Shown: positions 5,733 to 13,813, numbered from the stretch's first letter. The stretch is DNA of 30,761 nucleotides from an uncultured Eubacteriales bacterium (GCA_934511365.1 CAKSWC010000020.1:1-30761), one strand, 5' to 3'. The notes: a model not told the origin generated them from the sequence alone. A program made the numbers and translations.

Positions 5733-6701
5733 TCAGCCGTTTTCGGCCGCAATTTTGAACGCAAGCTCCTCAAGTTCTTCAATGCTTGAAAGTGCTCCGA
5801 CCTGACGGCGATATCCGGCCGCGCCGCGGATGTCTCTGATATACCATGCGGCGTGCTTGCGTGCCTCGCGGATTCCGGTTCTTTCGCCCTTGTATTCACA
5901 GATGCGGCGAATATGCTTCACCATTACGCGCATCTGCTCGCTGACCGGAGGCTCCGGCAAAATGACCTCGTGCTTCAAATATGCGCTGACCTGGCTGAAC
6001 ACCCACGGCCTTCCGAGCGCCCCCCTGCCGATGAGAATATAATCGCAGTTTGTTTCCTCAAGCATTTTGGCTGCGGAAAGTCCGTCGGTAACGTCTCCGT
6101 TCGCAATAACGGGAATTGAAACGCTCTTTTTCACAAGGGCAATCGTTTTTGTGTCCACCGGCGGAGCATACATCTGAGCCTTTGTTCGGCCATGGACGGT
6201 AACAGCCTTTGCTCCGGCGTTTTCCGCCCTTTGTGCCATTTCAACCGCATTGATATGATCGTTGTCCCAGCCGAGCCGAATTTTCACCGTTACGGGAACG
6301 TCAACCGCTTCGGTAACGGCTCTGATGATTTTTTCGGCAAGGACGGGGTTTTTCAAAAGTGCGCTTCCGCCTCCGTTGCCGGCAATTTTCGGCGCAGGAC
6401 AGCCCATGTTTATGTCAATAACGTCCGGAGAAAACGCAAGACACTCCCTTGCGGACTGCGCCATAATCTCCGGGTCGCAGCCGAAAATCTGCGCCGCCGC
6501 CGGACGCTCTTTTTCAGACAAAACAAGCAGCTTTCGGCTTTTCCTGTCAGACATGGTGAGACCTTTTGAGCTGACCATTTCGCTGACGACATACGTTGCG
6601 CCGTATTCACGGCAAAGCTCGCGGAACGCCATATCCGCAACGCCGGCCATCGGCGCAAGACCGGCCGTCCGGCCGTCAATTTCAATGTTGCCGATTCTCA
6701 T
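5733..6701 (-). CDS. dusB: tRNA-dihydrouridine synthase (DusB type)
   Basis: A 322-residue FMN enzyme that reduces uridine to dihydrouridine in tRNA D-loops using NADPH. Visible motifs are APMAGV (16-21, flavin site), NMGCPAPK (98-105) with the catalytic Cys at 101, VTVKIRLGWD, VHGRT, VIANGDV and ILIGRGALGRPW, in the usual order of the TIM-barrel. The C-terminal helical tRNA-binding domain follows. The start was set at 6701 because GAAAGGA lies 7 nt upstream; the longer frame to 6866 runs into the divergent polA and its promoter. Length is normal. The gene is divergent from polA across 127 bp. No clear minus-strand promoter was found there. Confidence 0.95.
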   Translation of the reverse strand: MRIGNIEIDGRTAGLAPMAGVADMAFRELCREYGATYVVSEMVSSKGLTMSDRKSRKLLVLSEKERPAAAQIFGCDPEIMAQSARECLAFSPDVIDINMGCPAPKIAGNGGGSALLKNPVLAEKIIRAVTEAVDVPVTVKIRLGWDNDHINAVEMAQRAENAGAKAVTVHGRTKAQMYAPPVDTKTIALVKKSVSIPVIANGDVTDGLSAAKMLEETNCDYILIGRGALGRPWVFSQVSAYLKHEVILPEPPVSEQMRVMVKHIRRICEYKGERTGIREARKHAAWYIRDIRGAAGYRRQVGALSSIEELEELAFKIAAENG

Positions 6702-6787
6702 TATATTTTCCTTTCGCCTTTTAAAAATCATGTGTTTTAACATTTTAACACAAATTCTCAAAAAATCCACCCTTTTGGGGCATTTTG

Positions 6788-6796
6788 TGATATACT
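6788..6796 (+). promoter_or_regulatory. Extended -10 promoter of polA
   Basis: TGATATACT fits the extended -10 pattern (TGnTATAnT). No recognisable -35 lies 17 bp upstream. It sits 33 nt before the polA start. Confidence 0.45.
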
Positions 6797-6828
6797 TATA
6801 AATATAGATAAAATTTCGGAGGTACCAT

Positions 6829-9426
6829 ATGAGACTTCTTGTTGTTGACGGAAACAGCATTGTCAACCGCGCTTTTTATGCAATAAAGCTCCTTTCAACA
6901 AAGGGCGGCCAGTTCACCAACGCCATCTATGGCTTTTTGAATGTTCTTTTGAAGCTTGAGGAGGAATGCAGTCCCGACCATGTTGCCGTTGCGTTCGACC
7001 TCAAAGCACCGACATTCCGCCACAAAATGTACGCCGGATACAAGGCCGGACGAAAGGCAATGCCCCCGGAGCTTGCAAGCCAGCTGCCGATTCTCAAAAA
7101 GCTTCTTTCCGCCCTCGGCTATACTATAATTGAAAAAGAAGGCTTTGAGGCCGACGATATTCTCGGAACGCTCAGCGCACGCGTTAAAGGAGACGACCGC
7201 TGTTTTCTTGCAACGGGAGACAGAGATTCGCTCCAGCTCATTTCAGACAACACGGTTGTTCTGCTCGCTTCAACAAAAATGGGGAAGCCGCAGACGGTTC
7301 TCTTTAACAAGGAAAAGCTCATGGAGGAATACGGCGTTGAACCGCAGGGCATGATTGAAATTAAAGCCCTCATGGGCGATTCCTCGGACAAAATTCCGGG
7401 CGTTGCCGGAATCGGCCAAAAAACGGCCGAGGATCTCATCAACCGCTTCAAAACGATTGATAACATATATTCAAATCTTGATACGCTCGACATTAAAAAA
7501 AGCGTCCGCAGCAAGCTTGAAAGCGGAAAAGAGAGCGCGTATCTTTCAAAAACACTCGGAACAATCTGCACCGATGCTCCGATTGAAACCGACATGACGT
7601 TTTATGAAAAAAAAGAGCCAAACGCAAAAGAAGCAATCACAATGCTCGTTTCGCTCGAAATGTTTTCAATGATCGAAAAGCTCGGCCTCACGCGCGAAGG
7701 AGCTTGTGTGCCCTCGGAAGAAAAAGCACCGGAAAGGAGGCTTTCCTTCAAAGAGGAGCGCGACCTTTGCGGCCTTTTGGGTGAATTTAAGAACGCCGGA
7801 GAGGCATTTTTTGTCTGCGAATATGAAAACCACGCCGTTAAAGCCTTTTTCTTTTCAATCGGAGACGAAATCCGCCTTGTTGAGTCAAACTGCTTTGACT
7901 TTGACTCTTTCACAAAAAGCTTTTTTGAAGGTGAGTGGAAAAAATATACCTGCGACAGCAAGCTGCTTTATCGCTATGCGGAAAATATAAAGGCAAAGCT
8001 TTTTGGCCTTGCTTTTGACTCAACGCTCGCCGGTTATATTCTCAACCCCTCGGCTAACAGCTATGAAATTCTGCGTCTTGCGGACACTCTCGGCGTTTTT
8101 GTTCCGTCCGTTGACTGCCCGGAAAACCTCAAAAAATACGTTCAAAGCGCCGCGGCACTCAGAGGCGTCTTTGAAAAAAGTATTGCCGAAATTAAAGAAA
8201 ACGACCAGGAATACCTGCTTTATGAAATTGAGCAGCCGCTCGCAAAGGTTCTTGCCTCAATGGAAAGCACGGGCTTCCTTGTTGACAGAGACGAAATTGC
8301 ACGCTACGGAAAAGAGATTGAAAAGAAAGTAAACGAGCTGAGCGAAAAAATCTTCTCCCTTGTCGGCTTTGAGTTCAACCTCAACTCTCCGAAGCAGCTC
8401 GGCGAGGCTCTGTTTGAAAAAATGGGCATTCCGCCAAAGAAAAAGACAAAGAGCGGATATTCAACAAGCGCCGAGGTGCTTGAGTCGCTCTCATATGACT
8501 ATCCCGTTGTTGCGGACATTTTGAAATATCGGATGCTTGCAAAAATCAAGTCCACATACTGCGACGGGCTGCTCAAACAGATTGACGCGGACGGAAGAAT
8601 CCGCTCAACGCTCAACCAGACCGAAACAAGAACGGGCCGAATCTCCTCCCTTGAGCCGAACCTCCAGAACATCCCCGTGCGATACAAAGAGGGAAGGGAA
8701 ATACGCCGCTTCTTCACCGCCGGAGAAGGCCGTGTGCTTGTTGACGCAGACTATTCTCAAATTGAGCTGCGCGTTCTTGCCGCGATTGCGGACGATGAGG
8801 CGATGATTTCCGCCTTTGAAAACGGAGATGATATTCACGCCATAACCGCCTCTCAGGTTTTCAATATGCCGCTCTCCATGGTAACACCGCTGATGCGAAG
8901 CAGAGCAAAGGCGGTCAATTTCGGCATTGTTTACGGAATCGGCGCGTTCTCCCTTGCGAAAGACATTGGCGTAACGCTCAAAGAGGCGAGTTCATATATC
9001 AAAGGCTATCTCCACCATTACAGCGGTATCGACCGCTATATGAAGCAGGTTGCCGAAAAGGCGCGCGAGGACGGCTTTGCTCAAACGCTTTTCCACCGCC
9101 GCAGATATCTTCCGGAGCTCACCGCCGCAAACAAAACTCTCCAGGCCTTCGGTGAAAGGGTTGCGCGCAATATGCCGGTTCAGGGAACGGCGGCAGACAT
9201 CATCAAAATTGCAATGGTCAAGGTTTTTGAAAGCCTTTCAGAAAAAACAAAAAGCGCAAAGCTCATCATGCAGGTTCACGATGAGCTGATAGTTGAATGT
9301 GATGAGGCGGAAAAGGAAACCGTCTGCGCTCTTTTGAAAGAGGAAATGGAAAATGCCTGCAAAATACGTGTTAAGCTCCTTGCGGAGGTTCACACCGGCA
9401 AAACGTGGTATGACGCAAAAGACTGA
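6829..9426 (+). CDS. polA: DNA polymerase I
   Basis: An 865-residue repair and Okazaki-fragment polymerase. The N-terminal 5'-3' exonuclease (1-290) shows LLVVDGNS (3-10), GFEADDI (105-111), TGDRDSLQL (about 127-135) and GDSSDKIPGV (about 183). The middle domain (about 310-480) lacks the DxE and later acidic motifs needed for 3'-5' proofreading, as in Bacillus and Thermus enzymes. The polymerase domain has motif A VDADYSQIELR (about 637), motif B RSRAKAVNFGIVYG (about 688-701) and motif C VHDELIVE (about 815). GGAGG is 6 nt before the ATG. It converges with the SOS-box gene at 9617-9847. Confidence 0.98.
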   Translation: MRLLVVDGNSIVNRAFYAIKLLSTKGGQFTNAIYGFLNVLLKLEEECSPDHVAVAFDLKAPTFRHKMYAGYKAGRKAMPPELASQLPILKKLLSALGYTIIEKEGFEADDILGTLSARVKGDDRCFLATGDRDSLQLISDNTVVLLASTKMGKPQTVLFNKEKLMEEYGVEPQGMIEIKALMGDSSDKIPGVAGIGQKTAEDLINRFKTIDNIYSNLDTLDIKKSVRSKLESGKESAYLSKTLGTICTDAPIETDMTFYEKKEPNAKEAITMLVSLEMFSMIEKLGLTREGACVPSEEKAPERRLSFKEERDLCGLLGEFKNAGEAFFVCEYENHAVKAFFFSIGDEIRLVESNCFDFDSFTKSFFEGEWKKYTCDSKLLYRYAENIKAKLFGLAFDSTLAGYILNPSANSYEILRLADTLGVFVPSVDCPENLKKYVQSAAALRGVFEKSIAEIKENDQEYLLYEIEQPLAKVLASMESTGFLVDRDEIARYGKEIEKKVNELSEKIFSLVGFEFNLNSPKQLGEALFEKMGIPPKKKTKSGYSTSAEVLESLSYDYPVVADILKYRMLAKIKSTYCDGLLKQIDADGRIRSTLNQTETRTGRISSLEPNLQNIPVRYKEGREIRRFFTAGEGRVLVDADYSQIELRVLAAIADDEAMISAFENGDDIHAITASQVFNMPLSMVTPLMRSRAKAVNFGIVYGIGAFSLAKDIGVTLKEASSYIKGYLHHYSGIDRYMKQVAEKAREDGFAQTLFHRRRYLPELTAANKTLQAFGERVARNMPVQGTAADIIKIAMVKVFESLSEKTKSAKLIMQVHDELIVECDEAEKETVCALLKEEMENACKIRVKLLAEVHTGKTWYDAKD

Positions 9427-9487
9427 CAAAGCGGCAAAAAACGCGTATGTAAAAGAGCAAAGTAATTTTTGATAAGCACGAAAAAAT

Positions 9488-9547
9488 AAAGACTATATCT
9501 CGCAAAACATTAAGGTTTTAATGCAAATTGTGAGATATAGTCTTTTT
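9488..9547. terminator. Bidirectional terminator between polA and the SOS-box gene
   Basis: A 14-bp perfect stem (AAAGACTATATCTC with GAGATATAGTCTTT) encloses a further imperfect stem (CATTAA and TTAATG). On the plus strand it is followed by TTTTTG, on the minus strand by ATTTTTTCG. It can end both convergent genes. Confidence 0.85.
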
Positions 9548-9616
9548 GTTTTGATTTTTGTTCTGCGCTGAACGCGGAAACTTCACCCTGCATCCTGCAC
9601 CCGAGCTTATTGATTT

Positions 9617-9847
9617 TTATGCGGCGCGTCCTGCCCTTTTGGTGCGTCTTTGCGCGTTCGGCGCACAAGAAGCCGCCGCGCGGGGAAGCTCGCGAACCGC
9701 TGCGCTTTTGCGGCGAGATTTTTTAAAAAATGCACGCTTTATTTTCTGCTCAAAAGCGATGAGCTTTTCTTCAAAAATTATTCCGAAAACCGCAAGAACA
9801 ACAAGCGGAATATAAACCGAAAAAAACATGACCGGTGATGTAAACAT
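9617..9847 (-). CDS. Small single-pass membrane protein with an SOS box
   Basis: A 76-residue protein. Residues 2-25 form a hydrophobic segment (MFTSPVMFFSVYIPLVVLAV start), followed by an acidic then strongly basic region (EEKLIAFEQKIKRAFFKK) and an Arg/Ala-rich tail. I do not recognise the family. GGAGG lies 9 nt upstream of the ATG. A near-consensus promoter (9923-9950) and a LexA-type box (9892-9905) precede it, so it is probably induced by DNA damage. Small membrane proteins under LexA control in Firmicutes (YneA) and Caulobacter (SidA) block cell division, and this one has a compatible size and single helix but no LysM domain. It converges on polA. The gene call is well supported; the division-inhibitor role is inferred. 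Confidence 0.72.
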   Translation of the reverse strand: MFTSPVMFFSVYIPLVVLAVFGIIFEEKLIAFEQKIKRAFFKKSRRKSAAVRELPRAAASCAPNAQRRTKRAGRAA

Positions 9848-9891
9848 AAGAAATACCCTCCTGAATTATTGATGGATTCAAAAAGCTCGTC

Positions 9892-9905
9892 CGAACATTC
9901 GTTCT
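9892..9905. promoter_or_regulatory. LexA (SOS) box
   Basis: On the minus strand AGAACGAATGTTCG, with the core GAAC-GAAT-GTTC. It fits the Firmicutes consensus CGAACRNRYGTTYC except at the outermost bases. It lies about 11-24 nt downstream of the predicted transcription start, where LexA would block the promoter. Confidence 0.65.
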
Positions 9906-9922
9906 CGTTTTTCTATGTCTTG

Positions 9923-9950
9923 ATTATAGCAGAAAAAACAGATTTGTCAA
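9923..9950 (-). promoter_or_regulatory. Promoter of the SOS-box gene
   Basis: On the minus strand, TTGACA (9945-9950), 16 bp, TATAAT (9923-9928), with a TG one base before the -10 (extended -10). Very close to consensus, as expected for a promoter kept silent by a repressor. Confidence 0.85.
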
Positions 9951-10216
9951 CACAAATGTTCACTTAATTTTATTTTTGAGTCCGATTTTTTGGACTTTGC
10001 TCGGTTTTTGCTTGTTTTTTTTAGACTTCGGAGTTTATTGTTCCAAATCGGATTTTGTTGTCTTTTTTTGACGGTTGGCGCTTTTGTCAAAAACAAGAGC
10101 GATATTTTGTGAATTATTACGGAAAGAATATTTAACCAAAGCAGTGAAAAGGAAGGAAAAATGTGGTAAAATAAGCTTCGTAATATATTGCATTATATGC
10201 AACCGGAGGTATTGTT
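9951..10216. other. AT-rich non-coding stretch upstream of the hydrolase gene
   Basis: No gene was found on either strand. It contains a 9-bp-stem inverted repeat (CGCTTTTGT and ACAAGAGCG, 10079-10101) and the palindrome TTGCAT-TAT-ATGCAA (10188-10202) directly before the ribosome binding site GGAGG (10205-10209). A possible -10 TAAAAT lies near 10167, without a clear -35. Confidence 0.5.
10188..10202. promoter_or_regulatory. Palindrome before the hydrolase ribosome binding site
   Basis: TTGCAT-TAT-ATGCAA, 6-bp perfect arms, 2 nt before GGAGG. It could be an operator or simply AT-rich chance. Confidence 0.35.
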
Positions 10217-11152
10217 ATGGCTGTTAAAAAAGAATTTTATTTTCCGTCCGTTTCCGGCCTTGCGGATATCCACGCCTGCTCGTTCTTTCCCGAAGATAAG
10301 GAAAGCGTAAAGGCTGTTATCCAGATTGCTCACGGAATGGCGGAACACCTTGAAAGATATGAAAAGTTTGCGTCCGTTCTTTGCGATAACGGCTTTGCCG
10401 TCTATATCAACGACCATCTTGGCCACGGAAAGAGCGTTAAAAACGATGACGAGCTTGGCTATTTCGGCGAAAAGGACGGCTGGCAGAACTTTATCGGCGA
10501 CTGCCATATGCTTATGCAGATTGCAAAGAAGGAGAACCCCGGAAAGCCGTATATCTTTTTCGGGCACTCAATGGGTTCATTCATTTCGCGCTCATTCACC
10601 AAAAAATACGCAAAGGAGCTTACCGGTGCCGTTTTCTGCGGAACTGCCGGTCCCAACCCGGGCGCAAAGGTTGGAATTGCCCTCGCCAAAGCTGTCGGAA
10701 AAATCAAAGGCTCCCATTATCGCAGCAAGATGATTGACAACATCGCGTTCGGAACATACAACAAGCAGTTTGAGGGAAGAACACCTTTCGACTGGCTTTC
10801 AAGAGACAACGATGAAGTTGACAAGTACATTGCAGACAAATACTGCGGCTTCCTTTTCACCGCCTACGGTTTCAGGGATATGTTCTCTCTGCTTTGCTCG
10901 GTATCAACAAAAAGCTGGGCGGAAGAATATTCAAAGGCTCTCCCCGTCCTCATGATTTCCGGCGCACAGGACCCTGTCGGAAACTATGGAAAAGGCGTTG
11001 AGCAGGTTTACAATATGCTCAAAAACGCAGGCAAAACCAATGTTACGCTCCACCTTTATGACGGCGCAAGACATGAGATCCTCAACGAGAGCAAATGCTT
11101 TGAAACAGTCTGCAAGGATGTTATCGACTGGGCAAACAGCATTATAAATTGA
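10217..11152 (+). CDS. Alpha/beta hydrolase, monoacylglycerol-lipase type
   Basis: A 311-residue cytosolic serine hydrolase of the Hydrolase_4 (monoacylglycerol lipase / lysophospholipase L2) family. The oxyanion-hole motif HGMAEHLERY is at about 38-47, followed by YINDHLGHGKS. The nucleophile elbow GHSMGS has Ser at about 117. The likely acid is in ISGAQDPVG (about 252) and the His in GARHEILNE (about 284). A cap domain lies between about 130 and 225. It probably cleaves acyl esters such as monoacylglycerols or lysophospholipids; the true substrate is unknown. GGAGG is 7 nt before the ATG. It is a single-gene unit with a terminator 14 nt after the stop. Confidence 0.9.
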   Translation: MAVKKEFYFPSVSGLADIHACSFFPEDKESVKAVIQIAHGMAEHLERYEKFASVLCDNGFAVYINDHLGHGKSVKNDDELGYFGEKDGWQNFIGDCHMLMQIAKKENPGKPYIFFGHSMGSFISRSFTKKYAKELTGAVFCGTAGPNPGAKVGIALAKAVGKIKGSHYRSKMIDNIAFGTYNKQFEGRTPFDWLSRDNDEVDKYIADKYCGFLFTAYGFRDMFSLLCSVSTKSWAEEYSKALPVLMISGAQDPVGNYGKGVEQVYNMLKNAGKTNVTLHLYDGARHEILNESKCFETVCKDVIDWANSIIN

Positions 11153-11165
11153 TTCGTAATTATCA

Positions 11166-11198
11166 ACGGGGTTGTCCTTTCGGGCAGCCCCGTTTTTG
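11166..11198 (+). terminator. Rho-independent terminator of the hydrolase gene
   Basis: ACGGGGTTGTCC-TTTC-GGGCAGCCCCGT, a 12-bp stem with a wobble, then five T. Confidence 0.9.
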
Positions 11199-11297
11199 TT
11201 CTGTTAAAAATCCAAGACGCCCATAAAGCAAATATTAATTCAATTTTTCTGTAGCTTTTCGATTATAATTGTAAGTAAATAGACGGAGGTGAAAAAC

Positions 11298-11852
11298 TTG
11301 GACGATGAAAAAATAATTGAGTTGTTTTTTGAAAGGTCGGAAAAAGCAATCGCCGAAACGGACAGGAAATACGGCCGCCTGCTGCGGAAAATCTCCGGTA
11401 ACATTCTGAACAACAGCCGCGATGTTGAAGAATGCGTCAATGATTCATATCTCGGCGCATGGAACGCAATTCCGCCGGCGAGGCCCTCCCCATTCAGAAC
11501 GTACCTTTGCAAAATTGTCCGCAATGTTTCTCTGCGTCGATACTACAACAACACAAAAGCACTGCGAAACAGCGTTTTTGAAACAACACTTGATGAAATT
11601 GCTCAGCTTATCCCGGACAAAAATACGGTTGAAAAGGAATTTGAAACAAAACAGCTTGTTCTTTTTATTGAAGCGTTTCTTGATTCGCTTGAAAAAGAGA
11701 ACCGCGTAATCTTCATGCTGCGCTATGCTTTTTGCAGCAGCTACAAGGATATTGCAAAGAAAGTCGACCTCAGCGAAAAGAACGTCTCCGTCCGGCTTGC
11801 AAGGCTAAGAAAACAAATGAAAAACTACCTGGAAAGCGAGGCATTGTTATGA
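11298..11852 (+). CDS. ECF-type RNA polymerase sigma factor
   Basis: A 184-residue sigma-70 family factor of extracytoplasmic-function size. Region 2 includes DVEECVNDSYLGAWNAIPP (core binding and -10 recognition) and PFRTYLCKIVRNVSLRRYY. Region 4 includes EKENRVIFMLRYAFCSSYKD followed by the helix-turn-helix IAKKVDLSEKNVSVRLARLR. The start is taken as TTG at 11298, because GGAGG (11285-11289) is 8 nt before it and overlaps the alternative GTG at 11289. It overlaps the next gene by ATGA, so the pair is translationally coupled, as is usual for a sigma factor and its anti-sigma. A TATAAT (11264-11269) upstream has a poor -35. It probably responds to an envelope signal. Confidence 0.9.
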   Translation: MDDEKIIELFFERSEKAIAETDRKYGRLLRKISGNILNNSRDVEECVNDSYLGAWNAIPPARPSPFRTYLCKIVRNVSLRRYYNNTKALRNSVFETTLDEIAQLIPDKNTVEKEFETKQLVLFIEAFLDSLEKENRVIFMLRYAFCSSYKDIAKKVDLSEKNVSVRLARLRKQMKNYLESEALL

Positions 11853-12544
11853 ACAAAAAAAATTTTTTTGAAGCTATAGGCGAACTTGACGAAAAATACT
11901 ATGAGGAAACCATTGGATTTAAAAAAGGCAAAAAGCCGTCCGGAATCAACGTGCTTGCTGCCGCAGCAGCGTGCCTATGTGTTGTGATTGCGGCTGCGAT
12001 TTTGACTCCTCAGGTTAAAAAACCGGCTGCAAAACCAACAACAACCGCTGAAGAAAGCTCCTCTCGGCAATCAGAACAGAGCACAATACAATGCACAACA
12101 CAGCACACACAGGAAAGCAAGGCGCAGAACACGGAACAAAGCTCCGCGCCACGGTCAAGCGAAAGCACTGCTTCCGAAGGCTCCATCACCTCGGCCGTTA
12201 CCTCTCAAACCAACCATGGCAGCGTTTCAATGAGCGTTGCGCAAACAGTCGTGATAAACGGAGAAACCTACTTTGTCTGCGGAGAAGGAGAGGTTGAAAT
12301 TCTGAAAGAGTGCTCAATTCCGGAAAAGCTTGACTCTTCCCTTGCCGGAAAGCACATTTCATATCTCAAATATAATGAAAGCACTTCTCAATATATTCAG
12401 ACGGAAAGCGGAAGCAGTGAGCTTTTTGAATATGCGCCGCAGCCGACCACTAATGTTTATATTGTTCGGATCGGCGGAAAATATTACGCCGCAATCCTCC
12501 ATGACGAAAACGGATATCACGGTTTGCCAAGTTTAAACCGCTGA
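11849..12544 (+). CDS. Membrane-anchored anti-sigma-like protein
   Basis: A 231-residue single-pass membrane protein. A short cytosolic N-terminus (about 1-34; FFEAIGELDEKYYEETIGF) would contact the sigma factor. A membrane helix follows (about 35-53; NVLAAAAACLCVVIAAAIL). Next comes a Ser/Thr/Gln-rich outer linker (about 60-120) and a C-terminal outer domain starting near VVINGETYFVCGEG. It has no classic zinc-binding anti-sigma HxxxCxxC motif, so the anti-sigma role rests on the coupling to the sigma gene (ATGA overlap) and on topology. The start is the ATG within the sigma stop, with GAGG 8 nt upstream; longer in-frame starts lie inside the sigma gene. Confidence 0.8.
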   Translation: MNKKNFFEAIGELDEKYYEETIGFKKGKKPSGINVLAAAAACLCVVIAAAILTPQVKKPAAKPTTTAEESSSRQSEQSTIQCTTQHTQESKAQNTEQSSAPRSSESTASEGSITSAVTSQTNHGSVSMSVAQTVVINGETYFVCGEGEVEILKECSIPEKLDSSLAGKHISYLKYNESTSQYIQTESGSSELFEYAPQPTTNVYIVRIGGKYYAAILHDENGYHGLPSLNR

Positions 12545-12597
12545 CGGCTCTGAATTTCTTAAGCATCGTTTAAAAACTTTAAACTTTTTTACTATTT

Positions 12598-12629
12598 GCC
12601 GAAAGTGCTTGACCTTTCGGCGTTTTTTT
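12598..12629 (+). terminator. Rho-independent terminator of the sigma/anti-sigma operon
   Basis: GCCGAAAG-TGCTTGAC-CTTTCGGC, an 8-bp perfect stem followed by G and seven T. Confidence 0.9.
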
Positions 12630-12714
12630 GCTATCCTATTACTTGATACATTATGTACTCTTATGTCGAAAATTATATAAAATTTGGGTTATTCAGAATC
12701 AAGGAGGAAATGAG

Positions 12715-13671
12715 ATGACTAAATCAAAAACAACCGTCATCGCCCTTGTGGCTCTTATTGTTGTCTGCGCCGGTTCATTCCTCGGCGTCAGAGCGCTCAA
12801 CAAAAACACCAAGGTTCAGCAGCCCGTCACCATCATAACTCAGGCGACCACGACTACCGTTCCAACAACAACAGAACCCACAACCGCGCCGACCACAACA
12901 ACCCAGCCGAGCACCCTTCCGACCAACGCTCTTGCCGTTACCGACAAGGCGGGCGAAAGCACCTCGAACCTTTTCACAACCTTTGCCCAGAGCACAACGG
13001 CTCCGACAACAACCAAACCGGCAACAACCAAGCCGTCAACAACCGCTGTCATTCCGACAACAAAAGAACTCACCGGCAACGAAACGCCGGAAGAGCTCAT
13101 CAATTCCGCAGCGGTCTTTTCAAAGGGCTTCCTCGGCTATAAATACGACCCGGAAGAGAATGTTTATTACACAAACAAGGATCCGTGGCAGCGCAACTTC
13201 GGCTTCAACGAGCTTTATGACGTTGGCGCCTCGTTCATCGTTTTTTATTACGACACAATGCGCTGCAAGTTCAACTATGCAAACAAGGACTGGTTGATCC
13301 AGTTCTGGAAAGGTCAGTACGGCTTTGTGTTTGTCGGAGCCGAAATCGGCGTTTATAACAAGCCGACAAGCCGGAAGGTTGAGCATTATGACTGCGCTTC
13401 CGATGAAGATTCGCTCAAGATGTCCATGACCTGCTACCGCAAGGGTAAGGAGATTTTCTCAAGGCAGTATGCAACCTATTGGTGGTGCACAGGCTTTGTT
13501 CCCGGAAAGCTTGACAAGTTCTCCGACCGCTCCGAGCTCAAGGTTCAGGCAAGAATCACCCTCAAGGACGCAAGAATGCTTCTCTCCTTCTGCGGCGCTC
13601 TTGAAGAAAACGGACTCAAACTCAACAAAAATTATACAACTGACGGTCTTGACGTTTTCGTAACTTGGTAA
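12715..13671 (+). CDS. Membrane-anchored surface protein with DUF4474 domain
   Basis: A 318-residue protein. An uncleaved-looking N-terminal membrane helix is at about 6-25 (TVIALVALIVVCAGSFLGV). A Thr/Pro-rich linker with repeated TTT runs spans about 40-125. The globular C-terminal domain (about 130-318) contains GYKYDPEENVYYTNKDPWQR, NFGFNELYDVG and WLIQFWKGQYGFVFVGAEIG, which match DUF4474, a domain common on Clostridia surface proteins and of unknown function. The start was set at ATG 12715, with AAGGAGG 9 nt upstream; an earlier in-frame ATG at 12628 lies in the preceding terminator. The linker suggests the domain is held off the membrane through the cell wall. Confidence 0.88.
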   Translation: MTKSKTTVIALVALIVVCAGSFLGVRALNKNTKVQQPVTIITQATTTTVPTTTEPTTAPTTTTQPSTLPTNALAVTDKAGESTSNLFTTFAQSTTAPTTTKPATTKPSTTAVIPTTKELTGNETPEELINSAAVFSKGFLGYKYDPEENVYYTNKDPWQRNFGFNELYDVGASFIVFYYDTMRCKFNYANKDWLIQFWKGQYGFVFVGAEIGVYNKPTSRKVEHYDCASDEDSLKMSMTCYRKGKEIFSRQYATYWWCTGFVPGKLDKFSDRSELKVQARITLKDARMLLSFCGALEENGLKLNKNYTTDGLDVFVTW

Positions 13672-13687
13672 TTTCGCCGATTTATTA

Positions 13688-13705
13688 AGAATATTTTAAT
13701 ATTCT
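13688..13705. repeat. Palindrome upstream of the Gly/Ser-rich protein promoter
   Basis: AGAATATT-TT-AATATTCT, 8-bp perfect arms, ending 1 bp before the -35 hexamer. It could be a regulator site; no T-run follows it to suggest a terminator. Confidence 0.5.
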
Positions 13706-13706
13706 A

Positions 13707-13735
13707 TTGAAATTCAAGCCTACATATTGTATAAT
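13707..13735 (+). promoter_or_regulatory. Promoter of the Gly/Ser-rich wall protein gene
   Basis: TTGAAA (13707-13712), 17 bp, TATAAT (13730-13735). A 72-nt leader follows, containing a small CAGC-GAAA-GCTG tetraloop hairpin. Confidence 0.85.
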
Positions 13736-13813
13736 TGACGGGAAGTTTTTCAACAATCTGTATATTTTCAGCGAAAGCTGTTGATATAAATATTCAGAAA
13801 GGATTTGATTGTC

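Noticed and set aside
7750..8270. Missing 3'-5' exonuclease residues in DNA polymerase I
   Set aside because: Real, but shared with Bacillus and Thermus enzymes and therefore not unusual.
9951..9964. Second, degenerate SOS box (GAACATTTGTGT, minus strand) upstream of the SOS-gene -35
   Set aside because: The second half-site fails at the core GTTC, so it does not meet the consensus.
12664..12670. Single exact 0A box TGTCGAA upstream of the DUF4474 gene
   Set aside because: A seven-base match is expected a few times in 30 kb on either strand. There is no second box or matching promoter spacing here.
12628..12714. Longer N-terminus of the DUF4474 protein from an ATG at 12628
   Set aside because: That start lies at the T-run of the preceding terminator. 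AAGGAGG is correctly placed only for the ATG at 12715.
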